NCBI GenBank assembly: GCA_017561985.1
Contig: JAFZAZ010000035.1
Span: 1-50,286 of the forward strand
Direction: 5' to 3'
Length of the DNA: 50,286 nt
Origin: Lachnospiraceae bacterium
GTDB taxonomy: Bacteria > Bacillota_A > Clostridia > Lachnospirales > Lachnospiraceae
Shown: one piece after another, positions 1 through 8,145 of the stretch
Layout of the letters: each line of letters begins with the position of its first letter
Position numbering within the stretch: position 1 is the stretch's first letter
Notes under the pieces: generated by a model
Seen by the model: the letters and a program-made list of their open reading frames with translations, nothing else
Told to the model about the DNA's origin: nothing
Databases searched by the model: none
Program-made: the position numbers and the translations under genes

Positions 1-63
1 CGACTCCGGGTTTTCACAGGGCCTCCCTGACATCCGCCTGCATTCATAGAAATACTGCCCCCC

Positions 64-300
64 CACATTTGCTCACATCATTGCCAGTCAATACTGCACC
101 CACATTTGCTCACATCATTAGCCAGTCAACACTGACGCCCCGCATTTGCTAACATCATTTGCCAGTCAACACTGACACCCCACATTTGCTCACATCATTT
201 GCCAGTCAACACTGATCCCCCACATTTGCTCACATCATTTGCCAGTCAACACTGACACCCCGCATTTGCTCACATCATTTGCCAGTCAACACTGACACCC
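64..300. repeat. 40-bp tandem repeat, about six copies
   Basis: Direct repeats begin at 64, 101, 141, 181, 221 and 261, with a decayed start of another at 301. The first copy is 37 bp and the rest are 40 bp. Each unit opens with CACATTTGCTCACATCATTT (CGC in place of CAC in some) and closes with GCCAGTCAACACTGACACCC. The small inverted pair CAGT/ACTG in the second half could form a weak hairpin. Copies differ by only a few bases and no unique spacers separate them, so this is not a CRISPR array. The array lies directly 3' of the minus-strand nuclease-like gene that ends at 316. Nothing else is visible in bases 1-315. Confidence 0.95.
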
Positions 301-315
301 CACACTCGCACAACA

Positions 316-1134
316 CTAGATCAGTACTCTGCGAATCCAGTATTCGACATCGCCCGGAGTCAGCGGGCTCTCGCCGGATTCTTCAGTCATGATAAAATTG
401 TCAGCGAGATGGTAGCCGCTCTCCGCATAGTTACGAATCTTGCGGATTGCAACCGATGCGTAATCGTTCGAGCCCATCTTTCCAAAGTGCTCCCAGTAGA
501 CGACCTTTCGCCTGCGAACATTGAAGCAGCGAAAATCAGGGCGCACAGTGCCGATTTCGCGGAGGATCAGCGGTGCCTCGTATTGGTAGGGCACGCCAAA
601 TTCATGAAGCATTTGTGCAATCATCCATTCCGCCTTGGAACGCACGAGTTCCCCGCGCGCAGTCTCATATTGCCTGTTTTCCTCAAAAATGCACAAAGGT
701 TCGTAGGTAAAGGAGTAAAAATCATTGATGGCATCTGCATTGCTCGGAACACGATGCTTGATGACGGCTTTTCTGCCGGAAGATAATTTCTGATAGGCGG
801 CATCGATGCTCATCGGGTAGCCGCAGAGAAGAAACTTGTTGATCAGACGCAGTTCATTTGATGCAAGAGTCGCAAGCTCGTCGTGATAAGAACGGTTTAT
901 GACTTGTACCGCCAGCGATCGCTGATACTTTGGCAAATACCGCCACCGCTCGCCGGGCTCCTTTTTGTAGTAGTATTGAAAGCTCCCCTTCTTACGGCTC
1001 ACCCGTATCTGCCCCGGCGGAACACCTTTGCGTTCAGCGGAAAGATCTGCAAGCATCCGCTCCAGCAAGTGTTTTCTTTCCTTCAGGATCTCCCGCAAAT
1101 CGTCGCGACTCAGCTCCGTTTGGAAACAGTCCAT
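316..1134 (-). CDS. PD-(D/E)XK nuclease-like protein, paralogue A
   Basis: A 272-residue protein of no named family that I recognise. The C-terminal half has the layout of a PD-(D/E)XK nuclease core: RSKAE (a likely first acidic residue), then GVPYQYEAPL, then PDFRCFNV holding the PD, then VYWEHFGKMGSNDY. The N-terminal half is basic, with a predicted helix and a YYYKK/YLPKYQR patch. A clear relative lies at 38995-39780 with the same order of motifs (RSKSE, PDFRVLNV, LEHFGMMDNTDY). I set the start at 1134, not the upstream ATG at 1176, because a GGAGG lies 6 bases before it. The motifs are seen; nuclease activity is inferred from the fold pattern and is not proven. It could instead be an inactive or accessory member of the fold. 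Confidence 0.7.
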   Translation of the reverse strand: MDCFQTELSRDDLREILKERKHLLERMLADLSAERKGVPPGQIRVSRKKGSFQYYYKKEPGERWRYLPKYQRSLAVQVINRSYHDELATLASNELRLINKFLLCGYPMSIDAAYQKLSSGRKAVIKHRVPSNADAINDFYSFTYEPLCIFEENRQYETARGELVRSKAEWMIAQMLHEFGVPYQYEAPLILREIGTVRPDFRCFNVRRRKVVYWEHFGKMGSNDYASVAIRKIRNYAESGYHLADNFIMTEESGESPLTPGDVEYWIRRVLI

Positions 1135-1191
1135 GCTCGCCTCCTTAGAGAGTTGATAGGGCAAGTATAACCGCAAAATGAACTGTCATTC

Positions 1192-1216
1192 AAGCAGGAA
1201 AACGACCTGCTTTTTT
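1192..1216 (+). terminator. terminator-like hairpin with no matching gene
   Basis: A 7-bp stem AAGCAGG/CCTGCTT with a 7-base loop is followed by a run of T on the plus strand. No plus-strand gene ends here; the flanking genes both read leftward. On the minus strand the tail is poor. Confidence 0.35.
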
Positions 1217-1237
1217 GTCGAAAATCACGAAAAATAA

Positions 1238-1279
1238 ACCGGCGGACAACCACAGTATTCCTGTCGCTCGCCCACCGGT
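1238..1279 (-). terminator. possible mutY terminator
   Basis: An imperfect inverted repeat with ACCGG/CCGGT ends lies 8 bases past the mutY stop codon and is followed on the minus strand by TTTATTTTTC. The inner part of the stem is weak. Confidence 0.4.
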
Positions 1280-1287
1280 CTTTTATT

Positions 1288-2547
1288 CTACGCATGTAGT
1301 CTATACGCTCCGAACGCCTGCGGAAGACCATACTCTTCAGCGATTTCCTGCGGCGTCGCAAAGACGTATTCCCCGTTGCTTACTTCGATCGGTGCAGAAG
1401 CAACATCCAGCCGGAAACCTCGCAGCTCCCACTCCACGTGGCTGAATACGTGACGGCTTTTCTCAAGCCGATGTGCCCGTATTGCACAGAAACTCTTGTC
1501 AGTTAACGGCGCCCCGACATCATTCTTCCCTGCAGTCGCCACAGCCTGAAAGCTCTGTCCCGCAGCCTCCGCAAGGACCCCGGTCGCCTCTTTCTTCGCG
1601 GCGGCAATGCTCAGGTGCCCCGGTACGTTCGGGAACTCCCACATCCCGGCCAGCAGTCCTTTCGGCGGACGGCGGTGAAGCAGCACTCTTCCGTCCTCAT
1701 CGGCGATCACCAGGATCGTCTTTTTCTCAACCGGTCTTGCTTTGCGCTCGGGCTTCTTCGGTATTTCATCGGCCAGTCCCTCGGCAAATGCTCTGCACAG
1801 GTGAGACAGCGGACATTGGTCGCAATGCGGCTTTCCGTTCGGGATGCACACGGTCGCCCCGAGGTCCATTACCGCCTGGTTGAATGCACCTGCGGTATTG
1901 ACTCCGATTGTGGCTGCGGCGTTATTCGTACCGAAAGATGCGGCGTTGTCGTCAGCAGTATCAGCTCCTGCACGACTCTCACACCTTTCCTCCGGCACAT
2001 CCCCATTTTCCAACGCATCCTGAAGGTGGTCACGCACTTGTTTTTTGAAGACTTCCGTGCGGATGTCGTCGCGGTAGCCGGTCAGGCGCGAGAAGACGCG
2101 GAGCACATTGCCGTCGACCGCAGGAACGCGGATTCCGTACGCGATCGAGGCGATGGCACCTGCCGTGTAATCGCCGATCCCGGGCAGCTCGCGAAGCATC
2201 GCACAGTCCGCCGGAAGCTCGCCGTCATAGCGCTCGCACAGTTCTCTGGCCGCCTTCGCGATGTTGCGGACGCGCGAATAATATCCGAGCCCTTCCCACA
2301 TCTTGATCAGGCGGTCCTCCGACGCTCCGGCAACCGCTGCCACCGTGGGGAACTCCCGCAAAAATCGATCGTAGTATCCGCGCACCGCTTCCACGCGCGT
2401 CTGCTGAAGCATAATCTCGGAAATCCAGACATGGTACGGCGTCGGATCCTCGCGCCAGGGCAGAATCCGGGCATTGTACGAATACCATGCCAGCAATGCC
2501 GGCACAGTCTCCCGATACAATTCCTTTTCGCTTCGCACTCTTCCCAT
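1288..2547 (-). CDS. mutY: adenine DNA glycosylase MutY
   Basis: Base-excision repair enzyme that removes adenine mispaired with 8-oxoguanine. The 419 residues carry the whole family layout. The catalytic acid Glu44 lies in SEIMLQQTRV; a helix-hairpin-helix lies at about 120-135 (LPGIGDYTAGAI); and the conserved Asp145 is in VDGNVLRVFSR. A 4Fe-4S loop has Cys234, 242, 245 and 251 (spacing C-x7-C-x2-C-x5-C). A C-terminal NUDIX-like 8-oxoG recognition domain starts near 276, with the RRPPKGLLAGMWEFP signature. Residues about 188-219 are an extra Ala/Asn/Asp-rich linker before the FNQAVMDLG helix that I do not expect in typical MutY. The ATG at 2547 has GGAGG close upstream (4 bases). It appears to be transcribed alone. 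Confidence 0.95.
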   Translation of the reverse strand: MGRVRSEKELYRETVPALLAWYSYNARILPWREDPTPYHVWISEIMLQQTRVEAVRGYYDRFLREFPTVAAVAGASEDRLIKMWEGLGYYSRVRNIAKAARELCERYDGELPADCAMLRELPGIGDYTAGAIASIAYGIRVPAVDGNVLRVFSRLTGYRDDIRTEVFKKQVRDHLQDALENGDVPEERCESRAGADTADDNAASFGTNNAAATIGVNTAGAFNQAVMDLGATVCIPNGKPHCDQCPLSHLCRAFAEGLADEIPKKPERKARPVEKKTILVIADEDGRVLLHRRPPKGLLAGMWEFPNVPGHLSIAAAKKEATGVLAEAAGQSFQAVATAGKNDVGAPLTDKSFCAIRAHRLEKSRHVFSHVEWELRGFRLDVASAPIEVSNGEYVFATPQEIAEEYGLPQAFGAYRLHA

Positions 2548-2627
2548 GCGCCCTCCGAAAAAAACTCAGTCAAACACGTTGCTGCGTATGAGCAACTACG
2601 CATACCTCATCCGATTGAACACAGCAA

Positions 2628-2658
2628 AGCGGTCTCCGGCGTCACGCCGCAGACCGCT
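2628..2658. terminator. terminator after the ABC/DUF1854 genes
   Basis: A strong GC-rich hairpin: the outer arms are AGCGGTCT/AGACCGCT and the inner arms GGCG/CGCC. It lies just past the stop of the minus-strand ABC gene (2671). TTTTT follows on the plus strand, while on the minus strand only CTTTG follows. It is probably the end of the leftward transcript, possibly acting on both strands. Confidence 0.6.
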
Positions 2659-2670
2659 GTCCGTTTTTGA

Positions 2671-4950
2671 TTATGCTCCCGCCGTGGCGGTTGCCGCCTC
2701 GGCCGAGAGTTCCGCTGCGTCCGCGATGATCGCCGTCTCCGCAGCCGCTGCCGCGTCCTCGCCCTTCAGCGCCTGCATCTGCAGCTGCGCCGTAACGAGG
2801 CCGTAGTAAATGCCCTTCTTCTCCATCAGCTCGTTGTGCGTGCCGACCTCCGCGATGTGGTGGCCGTCGATGACAACAAGACGGTCCGCATCTTTGAGGG
2901 TCGAGAGACGATGTGCGATGGCAAATGTCGTGCACCCTGCCGTCAGACGCTCCAGAGCCTTCTGGATCAGGTACTCGCTCTCGGTGTCGAGAGCCGAAGT
3001 CGCCTCGTCGAGGATCAGAAGCTTCGGCTTGTTGAGGATGGCGCGCGCGATGGCAAGACGCTGGCGCTCGCCGCCCGACAGGCTGTAGCCGTGCTCTCCG
3101 ACGTAGGTGTTGTAACCATCCGGCGTCTTCACGATGAAATCGTGAGCATTGGCCATCTTGGCCGCCATGATGATCTCCTCCTCGGTCGCGTCAGGCTTCG
3201 CGAATCGCAGGTTATTGTAGATGGTACCCGCGAACAGGAAGTTCTCCTGCAGAACCACGCCGATCTGCGAGTGATATTTTTCGATGCGAAGATCGTTGAT
3301 GTCCACGCCGTCGACCAGAAGCTGTCCGTCATCGACCTCATAGAGGCGCATGATCAGATTGATCAGGGTCGATTTTCCGGTGCCGGAAGCGCCAACCAGA
3401 CCGATCATCTCGCCCGGCTTCACCTTCAGCGAAATCTTCTCAAGAACCGGCTCGTAGGAGCGGTATCCGAACGTTACGTCCTTAAACTCCACTTCGCCCT
3501 TGACGTCGAGGTCAACCGCCTCCGCGTGATCCTTGATGAGCGGCTCCTCGTCCATGACGTCGTAGATGCGCTCGAGACTGGTCATCAGCTGCGTGATCAT
3601 TCGCGGAAGGAATGTCATCCAGCCGAGCGGGCCGTACAGCATCCACGTGTAGTTGATGAACTGCTGCAGCTGGCCGACCGTAAATCGGTCTTCCAATACG
3701 CCGACGCCGCCGAAGTACGTCACGACATACACGCCCATACCCATGACAAATGAAATGATCGGGAACAGCGAAGCCCAGAACACCTCGTTGCGCTCCTGAA
3801 CTTTCGCAAAATCATCGGTCAGTTTGCGGAAATGCTCGGTCTCCTGCTCCTCGGTTCCGAAGGATTTGACGACGCGCATGCCCGCCAGGATGTCCTGCAG
3901 ACCGCTGTTTGTCTTGTCAAACCGATGCCACTGCATGTGGAACCGGCGATGAATGTTCTTGCGGAACGAGATCGACAATCCGAGCGCGATCGGCACGAAC
4001 ACAACCGACATCAGCGTGAGCTTCCAGTCCATCGTGAGCATGACAACGACAACCGAGATCATCGAGATGATGCACGAGAACATTCCGGCAAATGCTTCCT
4101 CCATGAACCGGCGCACCTGTCTTGTATCATCGACGATACGGTTCATCAGCTCGCCGGGACGGCGGTCCTGAATGAACGAAAGAGACAGAATCTGCACCTT
4201 CTTGTAGAGCATCCGGCGAAGGTCCATACTCATCTTTGTACCCATCGAGATACACATCCAGTACCGCAGCACGTGCAGTAAAATGGTGATGCAAGTGATT
4301 CCGATCAGGATGGCGGCGTAGATGAGGATCTCCTTCATTCCGCCGTGTCCGACCTTCAGGTAATCATCGATGAACACCTGCTGGATCTTCGGGATAACAA
4401 GCTGTACTACCGCCACGCCGAGCATGAGCAGGGCGATGATGGCAAGCCAGCCCTTGTAAGCTCCGCAGAGCTTGAAAAACTTCCAAAGGACAGAGGGCTT
4501 GTGACTGCACTTCGGGCACTCCTTCGTGCCGCGCAGCGCGCGTCCGCACACCGGACAGGTCTTGTCGTACTCACGACTGATCACCTGCTTCGGAATCCCG
4601 TCGCGCAGCAGAAGCGCTCCCTTGGCGATAAACGCCACTCTCGACACGTGCTTCATCGTAAACCGTGCGAGAATCCGCTCTTCCGGCTCCTGCTCGGTGC
4701 GCACGATGAGGATTCCGTTGTTTACAAGCGGATCACACTTGAGGTACGTAATGTCCGCAAGCGCAAGCTCGGTCACAACTTCCGCCCCCGAGATCACCAA
4801 AAGACGACGATCCGTCACGACGATGTAACCGTCGTGCTTGATCTGACCGTCCGTCCCGATGTCGTAGGGCGAGCAGTACCGAATCTCCTCTCCGTCCGCC
4901 GGCGTGAATGCGCTTCGCTGCATCGCCGGCAAATCAAACTTCAAATTCAT
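2671..4950 (-). CDS. ABC exporter with N-terminal PH-like region and zinc ribbon
   Basis: A fused membrane/ATPase half-transporter of 759 residues. Residues 1-125 form a mostly beta-rich soluble region (GYIVVTDRRLLVISG), resembling a PH-like lipid or protein binding domain (inference). A zinc ribbon follows with Cys132, 135, 145 and 148. The type IV exporter membrane domain spans about 165-460. The ATPase has Walker A GASGTGKST near 520, Q-loop VVLQEN, signature LSGGERQR near 625, Walker B LLILDEATSALD and H-loop IAHRLS. The tail is Ala-rich (AAAAAETAIIADAAELSAEA). GGAAGGATG precedes the ATG. It is the last gene of a set with a DUF1854 gene and a second exporter of the same design (5629-8013), so the two halves probably form a heterodimer. 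The substrate is unknown. Confidence 0.9.
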   Translation of the reverse strand: MNLKFDLPAMQRSAFTPADGEEIRYCSPYDIGTDGQIKHDGYIVVTDRRLLVISGAEVVTELALADITYLKCDPLVNNGILIVRTEQEPEERILARFTMKHVSRVAFIAKGALLLRDGIPKQVISREYDKTCPVCGRALRGTKECPKCSHKPSVLWKFFKLCGAYKGWLAIIALLMLGVAVVQLVIPKIQQVFIDDYLKVGHGGMKEILIYAAILIGITCITILLHVLRYWMCISMGTKMSMDLRRMLYKKVQILSLSFIQDRRPGELMNRIVDDTRQVRRFMEEAFAGMFSCIISMISVVVVMLTMDWKLTLMSVVFVPIALGLSISFRKNIHRRFHMQWHRFDKTNSGLQDILAGMRVVKSFGTEEQETEHFRKLTDDFAKVQERNEVFWASLFPIISFVMGMGVYVVTYFGGVGVLEDRFTVGQLQQFINYTWMLYGPLGWMTFLPRMITQLMTSLERIYDVMDEEPLIKDHAEAVDLDVKGEVEFKDVTFGYRSYEPVLEKISLKVKPGEMIGLVGASGTGKSTLINLIMRLYEVDDGQLLVDGVDINDLRIEKYHSQIGVVLQENFLFAGTIYNNLRFAKPDATEEEIIMAAKMANAHDFIVKTPDGYNTYVGEHGYSLSGGERQRLAIARAILNKPKLLILDEATSALDTESEYLIQKALERLTAGCTTFAIAHRLSTLKDADRLVVIDGHHIAEVGTHNELMEKKGIYYGLVTAQLQMQALKGEDAAAAAETAIIADAAELSAEAATATAGA

Positions 4951-5028
4951 ATATCATCCTTCCTGCTGCCAAAAAGCAGCACGAACCATGTTTCCACACA
5001 AACCCCGCAGGGCCTGCGATACCGTCAA

Positions 5029-5616
5029 TTACAGGAACAGGTCCAGTTTCTTCAATTCTCCCGCCGACAATTGTGTGTAATCCGGAATCTCAAAGCGGTT
5101 TCCGTCCAGATCGGTAATCATCAAGCGAACGTCGCTCAGACTGACAACCGAGCTCGAGTTCATGTAGATGACGAACTTGCACGGACCGCCCGTGGTCTCC
5201 ACATCCCAGTAAGCATGACCGTACTCTTCCTTGATGTCGTGAATCTTCGTGATCACCGGCGTAAAATAGCGAAGGTCCATCTGCTCCTCGAGCATTTTGC
5301 GCGTATCCTTCGAGACATCCTTCGTGATGTCCTTGATGATGCCGATCTCCTTGCTCTTCTCCTCCGTCGTGCGGATGGAAATGTATGTATTCGGCGCGGT
5401 GAAAGGGAAGCTTCTCACAACGCGGACACGGTCGTAGTGCTCCGGCTTGTCGTCCTCGCCCTTCGCAATGTCAAGCGAGACGAAGCCGCCGGTCGTACGC
5501 GTGAAAACCGCATTTTCCCCGTTCAGATAGCGAAGACGAAGCATGGCCTCGGTCTCCGCCTCCATCTGCTCGAGGTTGAATTCCTCATCGGCGCCCTCAA
5601 AATTCTTAAAACCCAT
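5029..5616 (-). CDS. DUF1854 family protein
   Basis: A small soluble protein of 195 residues that matches the DUF1854 family in its pattern (VRVVRSFPFTAPNTYISIR, GHAYWDVETTGGPCKFVI, SLSDVRLMITDLDGNRFEIPD). From memory, this family is usually encoded beside ABC exporters of the type found here, and in some proteobacteria beside cyanophycin genes; no cyanophycin synthetase or cyanophycinase is in this window. It sits between two such exporters, 12 bases after the first one's stop (5629) and 78 bases before the second. GGAG lies 7 bases before the ATG. A role as an adaptor or regulator of the exporter pair is inference. Confidence 0.8.
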   Translation of the reverse strand: MGFKNFEGADEEFNLEQMEAETEAMLRLRYLNGENAVFTRTTGGFVSLDIAKGEDDKPEHYDRVRVVRSFPFTAPNTYISIRTTEEKSKEIGIIKDITKDVSKDTRKMLEEQMDLRYFTPVITKIHDIKEEYGHAYWDVETTGGPCKFVIYMNSSSVVSLSDVRLMITDLDGNRFEIPDYTQLSAGELKKLDLFL

Positions 5617-5628
5617 ATGATTACTCCT

Positions 5629-8013
5629 TTACTCAATGCCCTTCAAAGCCAAAGCCTTGGTCTGCAGCTCCTTCAGTTTGTAGTAAACGCCCTTCTTCGC
5701 AAGAAGCTCCTCATGCGTGCCCTGCTCCGCAATCTTGCCCTCGTCGATGACGATCAGCGTATCTGCGTCGCGAAGCGTCGAGAGACGATGCGCGATGGAG
5801 ATCGTCGTACGTCCCTTGATAAGCATGTTGATCGACTGCTGGATCGCCTGCTCCGTCTCGGTGTCAACCGCTGCCGTCGCCTCATCGAGGATGAGAATCT
5901 TCGGGTTGGCAAGGATGGCGCGCGCGATGGAAATACGCTGCCGCTCACCGCCCGAGAGCTCGCGTCCCGAGGAACCGATGATCGTGTCGTAGCCGTCCGG
6001 CATACGACAAATGAAATCGTGCGCCGAGGCGAGCACCGCTGCACGGATGATCTCCGCGCGGGAGGCGTCCTTCTTTGCGTAAGCGATATTTTCCGCAACC
6101 GTGCCCATGAACATGTAGGTCTCCTGCGACACCATCGCGACATTGCCGCGAAGTGTCTTGAAGGAGAGGTCCTTCAGGTTCACACCGTCGAGCGTCACCG
6201 TACCCTCCTGCGGGTCGTACAGACGCGAGATCAGGTTGACGATCGTGGTCTTGCCCGCGCCGGAACGACCGACGATACCGAGCATGCGTCCGCCCTCAAC
6301 CTTCAGGTTGATATTCTTGAGCACCGGCTTGTTCTTCTCGTAGCCGAACGTGACATCCTTCATCTCGACCGTACCCTCGATCGTCTCAAGCGATACGGCG
6401 TCTTCCTTCTCCTGGATCTCCGGCACAGCGTCGATGATCTCAAACATACGCTGCGCACTGTTCATGCAGTTCGTAAACCAGCGGAAGAAGAACGACATGA
6501 AGTCCATCGGACCGGTCATCTGGCCGACGTAGCCGGCGAACGTGATCAGCACCGCGAAGTCAAACCGCTTCTGGATCAGGATCAGGTACGCGCCGACGAT
6601 ATAAACCATCAGCGATGCAAGGTTCTCAGCCGCCGAGTACAGCGCGGAAAATTTGTTGTCGTAGTTCATAACCGCGAGATCGGCGCTTCGCACCTTCTCG
6701 TTGGCCTTGTCGAAACGTCCCACCTCGCTGCTCTCCTGACCGAACGCCTTGACGACGCGAGCGCCGCTCAGGTTGTCATGGATCTTCGAGTTCAGCGATC
6801 TCGTGGCGCGGTGTCTGCGGCCGTAGCGATGCCACAACCGCGGAAGCATGAACCAGCTCACGAGGAACGTGATCGGCATGAACATCAGCGCAACGATCGC
6901 GAGCGGAACGCTCAGGCGGAACATCACCACCGCCATTGCGATGATGGAAAATACGTTGATCAGGAAATACGGCAATCCGTCGATGAAGAATCCCGAAACC
7001 TCATCCGAGTCCGACATGACACGGGTCATCAAAGAACCGGTCTGCTTGCTCGTGAAGAAGTTGATGGAGAGCTTGCCCATCGCACCGAACACGTCGTTTC
7101 GCATGTTCTTGACAACTCTCGGAACGATCTTCGCGGTCATGACACCCTGCAGGATACCGACCAGCTGCATCGTGATCTTCGTCATCACCATCGTGACAAC
7201 CAGCAAAAGCAGGATGACCATATAGCGGTTGCCGTCAATCGACAGGAAGGACAGGAACTTCTCGTCCTTGCCGAGCACCTTGCGGTACAGTACGACACCG
7301 TTTAAGTACGGCCAAACGATGTTGAGCGATGCCGTTGCCAGGTAGCACACAAACATCACCAGGATGCGCCATTTGTACGGCTTTAAGTAACCGATGGTCC
7401 TGCGGAAAATGGACTTCTTGTTCATGCACTTCGGGCAAACCTTGCGGTCCGGATTCGGATACATCGTGCCGCAGGTCGGGCAGTAATCCTCTTCCTCGTC
7501 GTCCTTCAGCATGTCCTCGTCGATCTCCTTGCCTTCGGCGATCTTCTCGCACAGCCTCTCAATCTTCGTCGCGCTGCTCATGCAGTGGTTGGAAACGGCC
7601 GCAACGGTCTCCGCTGCGCCCTCCGCCTCCTCGTCGTTCGGGTCCTTGTGAACGAGGATCAGAAAGCCGCCGCTCACCGAACGCTCGATGTACGCATTTT
7701 TCACATCGGAAATATCGTACTCCGCAAAATTCCAGACACGATTGCGATCGGCAGAGCGCGTCTTGCGCGTCTCCATACCCTTAAAATAATGTACTTCACC
7801 CGAGAGCGGGTCCGCCGTAGCCGTAATCAGCCGCGTCTTCGTCATCACGATCCACCCCGGCGTGAACTCACAGTCCATGTTCATGTCGGTCCGGACGCTG
7901 ACCAAAACATCCGACTCACGTATGCCCCGGTCCCGGAGATCAATCTCAATCTCCCTCGGAAGCTTTCCGACAGCGCTTTCGTCCGTCGAAATCTTCCGCT
8001 CCTTCTTACTCAT
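5629..8013 (-). CDS. ABC exporter with N-terminal domain and zinc ribbon (partner)
   Basis: A second half-transporter of 794 residues, built like its neighbour. It has an N-terminal soluble region (1-165, including PGWIVMTKTRLITATADP), an acidic stretch (DDEEED), then a zinc ribbon with Cys178, 181, 193 and 196. The exporter membrane domain and ATPase follow: Walker A GRSGAGKTT, Q-loop AMVSQETYMF, signature LSGGERQR, Walker B ILILDEATAAVD and H-loop IAHRLS. I chose the ATG at 8013 because AGGGGACT precedes it; an in-frame upstream ATG at 8106 lacks a good site and would run into the terminator of the gene before. This is the first gene of the exporter/DUF1854/exporter set. No clear promoter was seen in the 130 bases upstream. 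Confidence 0.9.
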   Translation of the reverse strand: MSKKERKISTDESAVGKLPREIEIDLRDRGIRESDVLVSVRTDMNMDCEFTPGWIVMTKTRLITATADPLSGEVHYFKGMETRKTRSADRNRVWNFAEYDISDVKNAYIERSVSGGFLILVHKDPNDEEAEGAAETVAAVSNHCMSSATKIERLCEKIAEGKEIDEDMLKDDEEEDYCPTCGTMYPNPDRKVCPKCMNKKSIFRRTIGYLKPYKWRILVMFVCYLATASLNIVWPYLNGVVLYRKVLGKDEKFLSFLSIDGNRYMVILLLLVVTMVMTKITMQLVGILQGVMTAKIVPRVVKNMRNDVFGAMGKLSINFFTSKQTGSLMTRVMSDSDEVSGFFIDGLPYFLINVFSIIAMAVVMFRLSVPLAIVALMFMPITFLVSWFMLPRLWHRYGRRHRATRSLNSKIHDNLSGARVVKAFGQESSEVGRFDKANEKVRSADLAVMNYDNKFSALYSAAENLASLMVYIVGAYLILIQKRFDFAVLITFAGYVGQMTGPMDFMSFFFRWFTNCMNSAQRMFEIIDAVPEIQEKEDAVSLETIEGTVEMKDVTFGYEKNKPVLKNINLKVEGGRMLGIVGRSGAGKTTIVNLISRLYDPQEGTVTLDGVNLKDLSFKTLRGNVAMVSQETYMFMGTVAENIAYAKKDASRAEIIRAAVLASAHDFICRMPDGYDTIIGSSGRELSGGERQRISIARAILANPKILILDEATAAVDTETEQAIQQSINMLIKGRTTISIAHRLSTLRDADTLIVIDEGKIAEQGTHEELLAKKGVYYKLKELQTKALALKGIE

Positions 8014-8059
8014 AGTCCCCTCATTTCCCTGCCGCTTCGGACGGCAGCTTTTCAGTTCC

Positions 8060-8096
8060 GAAGAACAGAAACGGCACGACGAAAACCGCCGTGCCG
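8060..8096 (-). terminator. terminator of the lysA-type gene
   Basis: A 10-bp stem at 8072-8096 (CGGCACGGCG paired with CGTCGTGCCG, one G-T pair, TTTT-type loop) is followed on the minus strand by TTTCTGTTCTTC. It lies 50 bases past the stop at 8146. Confidence 0.8.
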
Positions 8097-8145
8097 AAGT
8101 AAACACTCTCGCAGTTTCGTCATGTGCCGAAACTGCATCGCATGA

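Noticed and set aside
64..300. CRISPR array
   Set aside because: The 40-bp units are contiguous with no unique spacers, and no cas gene is nearby.
5029..5616. Cyanophycin metabolism locus
   Set aside because: DUF1854 and its exporters have been linked to cyanophycin genes in other bacteria, but no synthetase or cyanophycinase is present in the window.
4345..7305. A 986-codon open frame on the plus strand opposite the two ABC genes and the DUF1854 gene
   Set aside because: It is an antisense shadow of well-supported genes; the product is rich in Arg and His with no domain, and there is no ribosome site.
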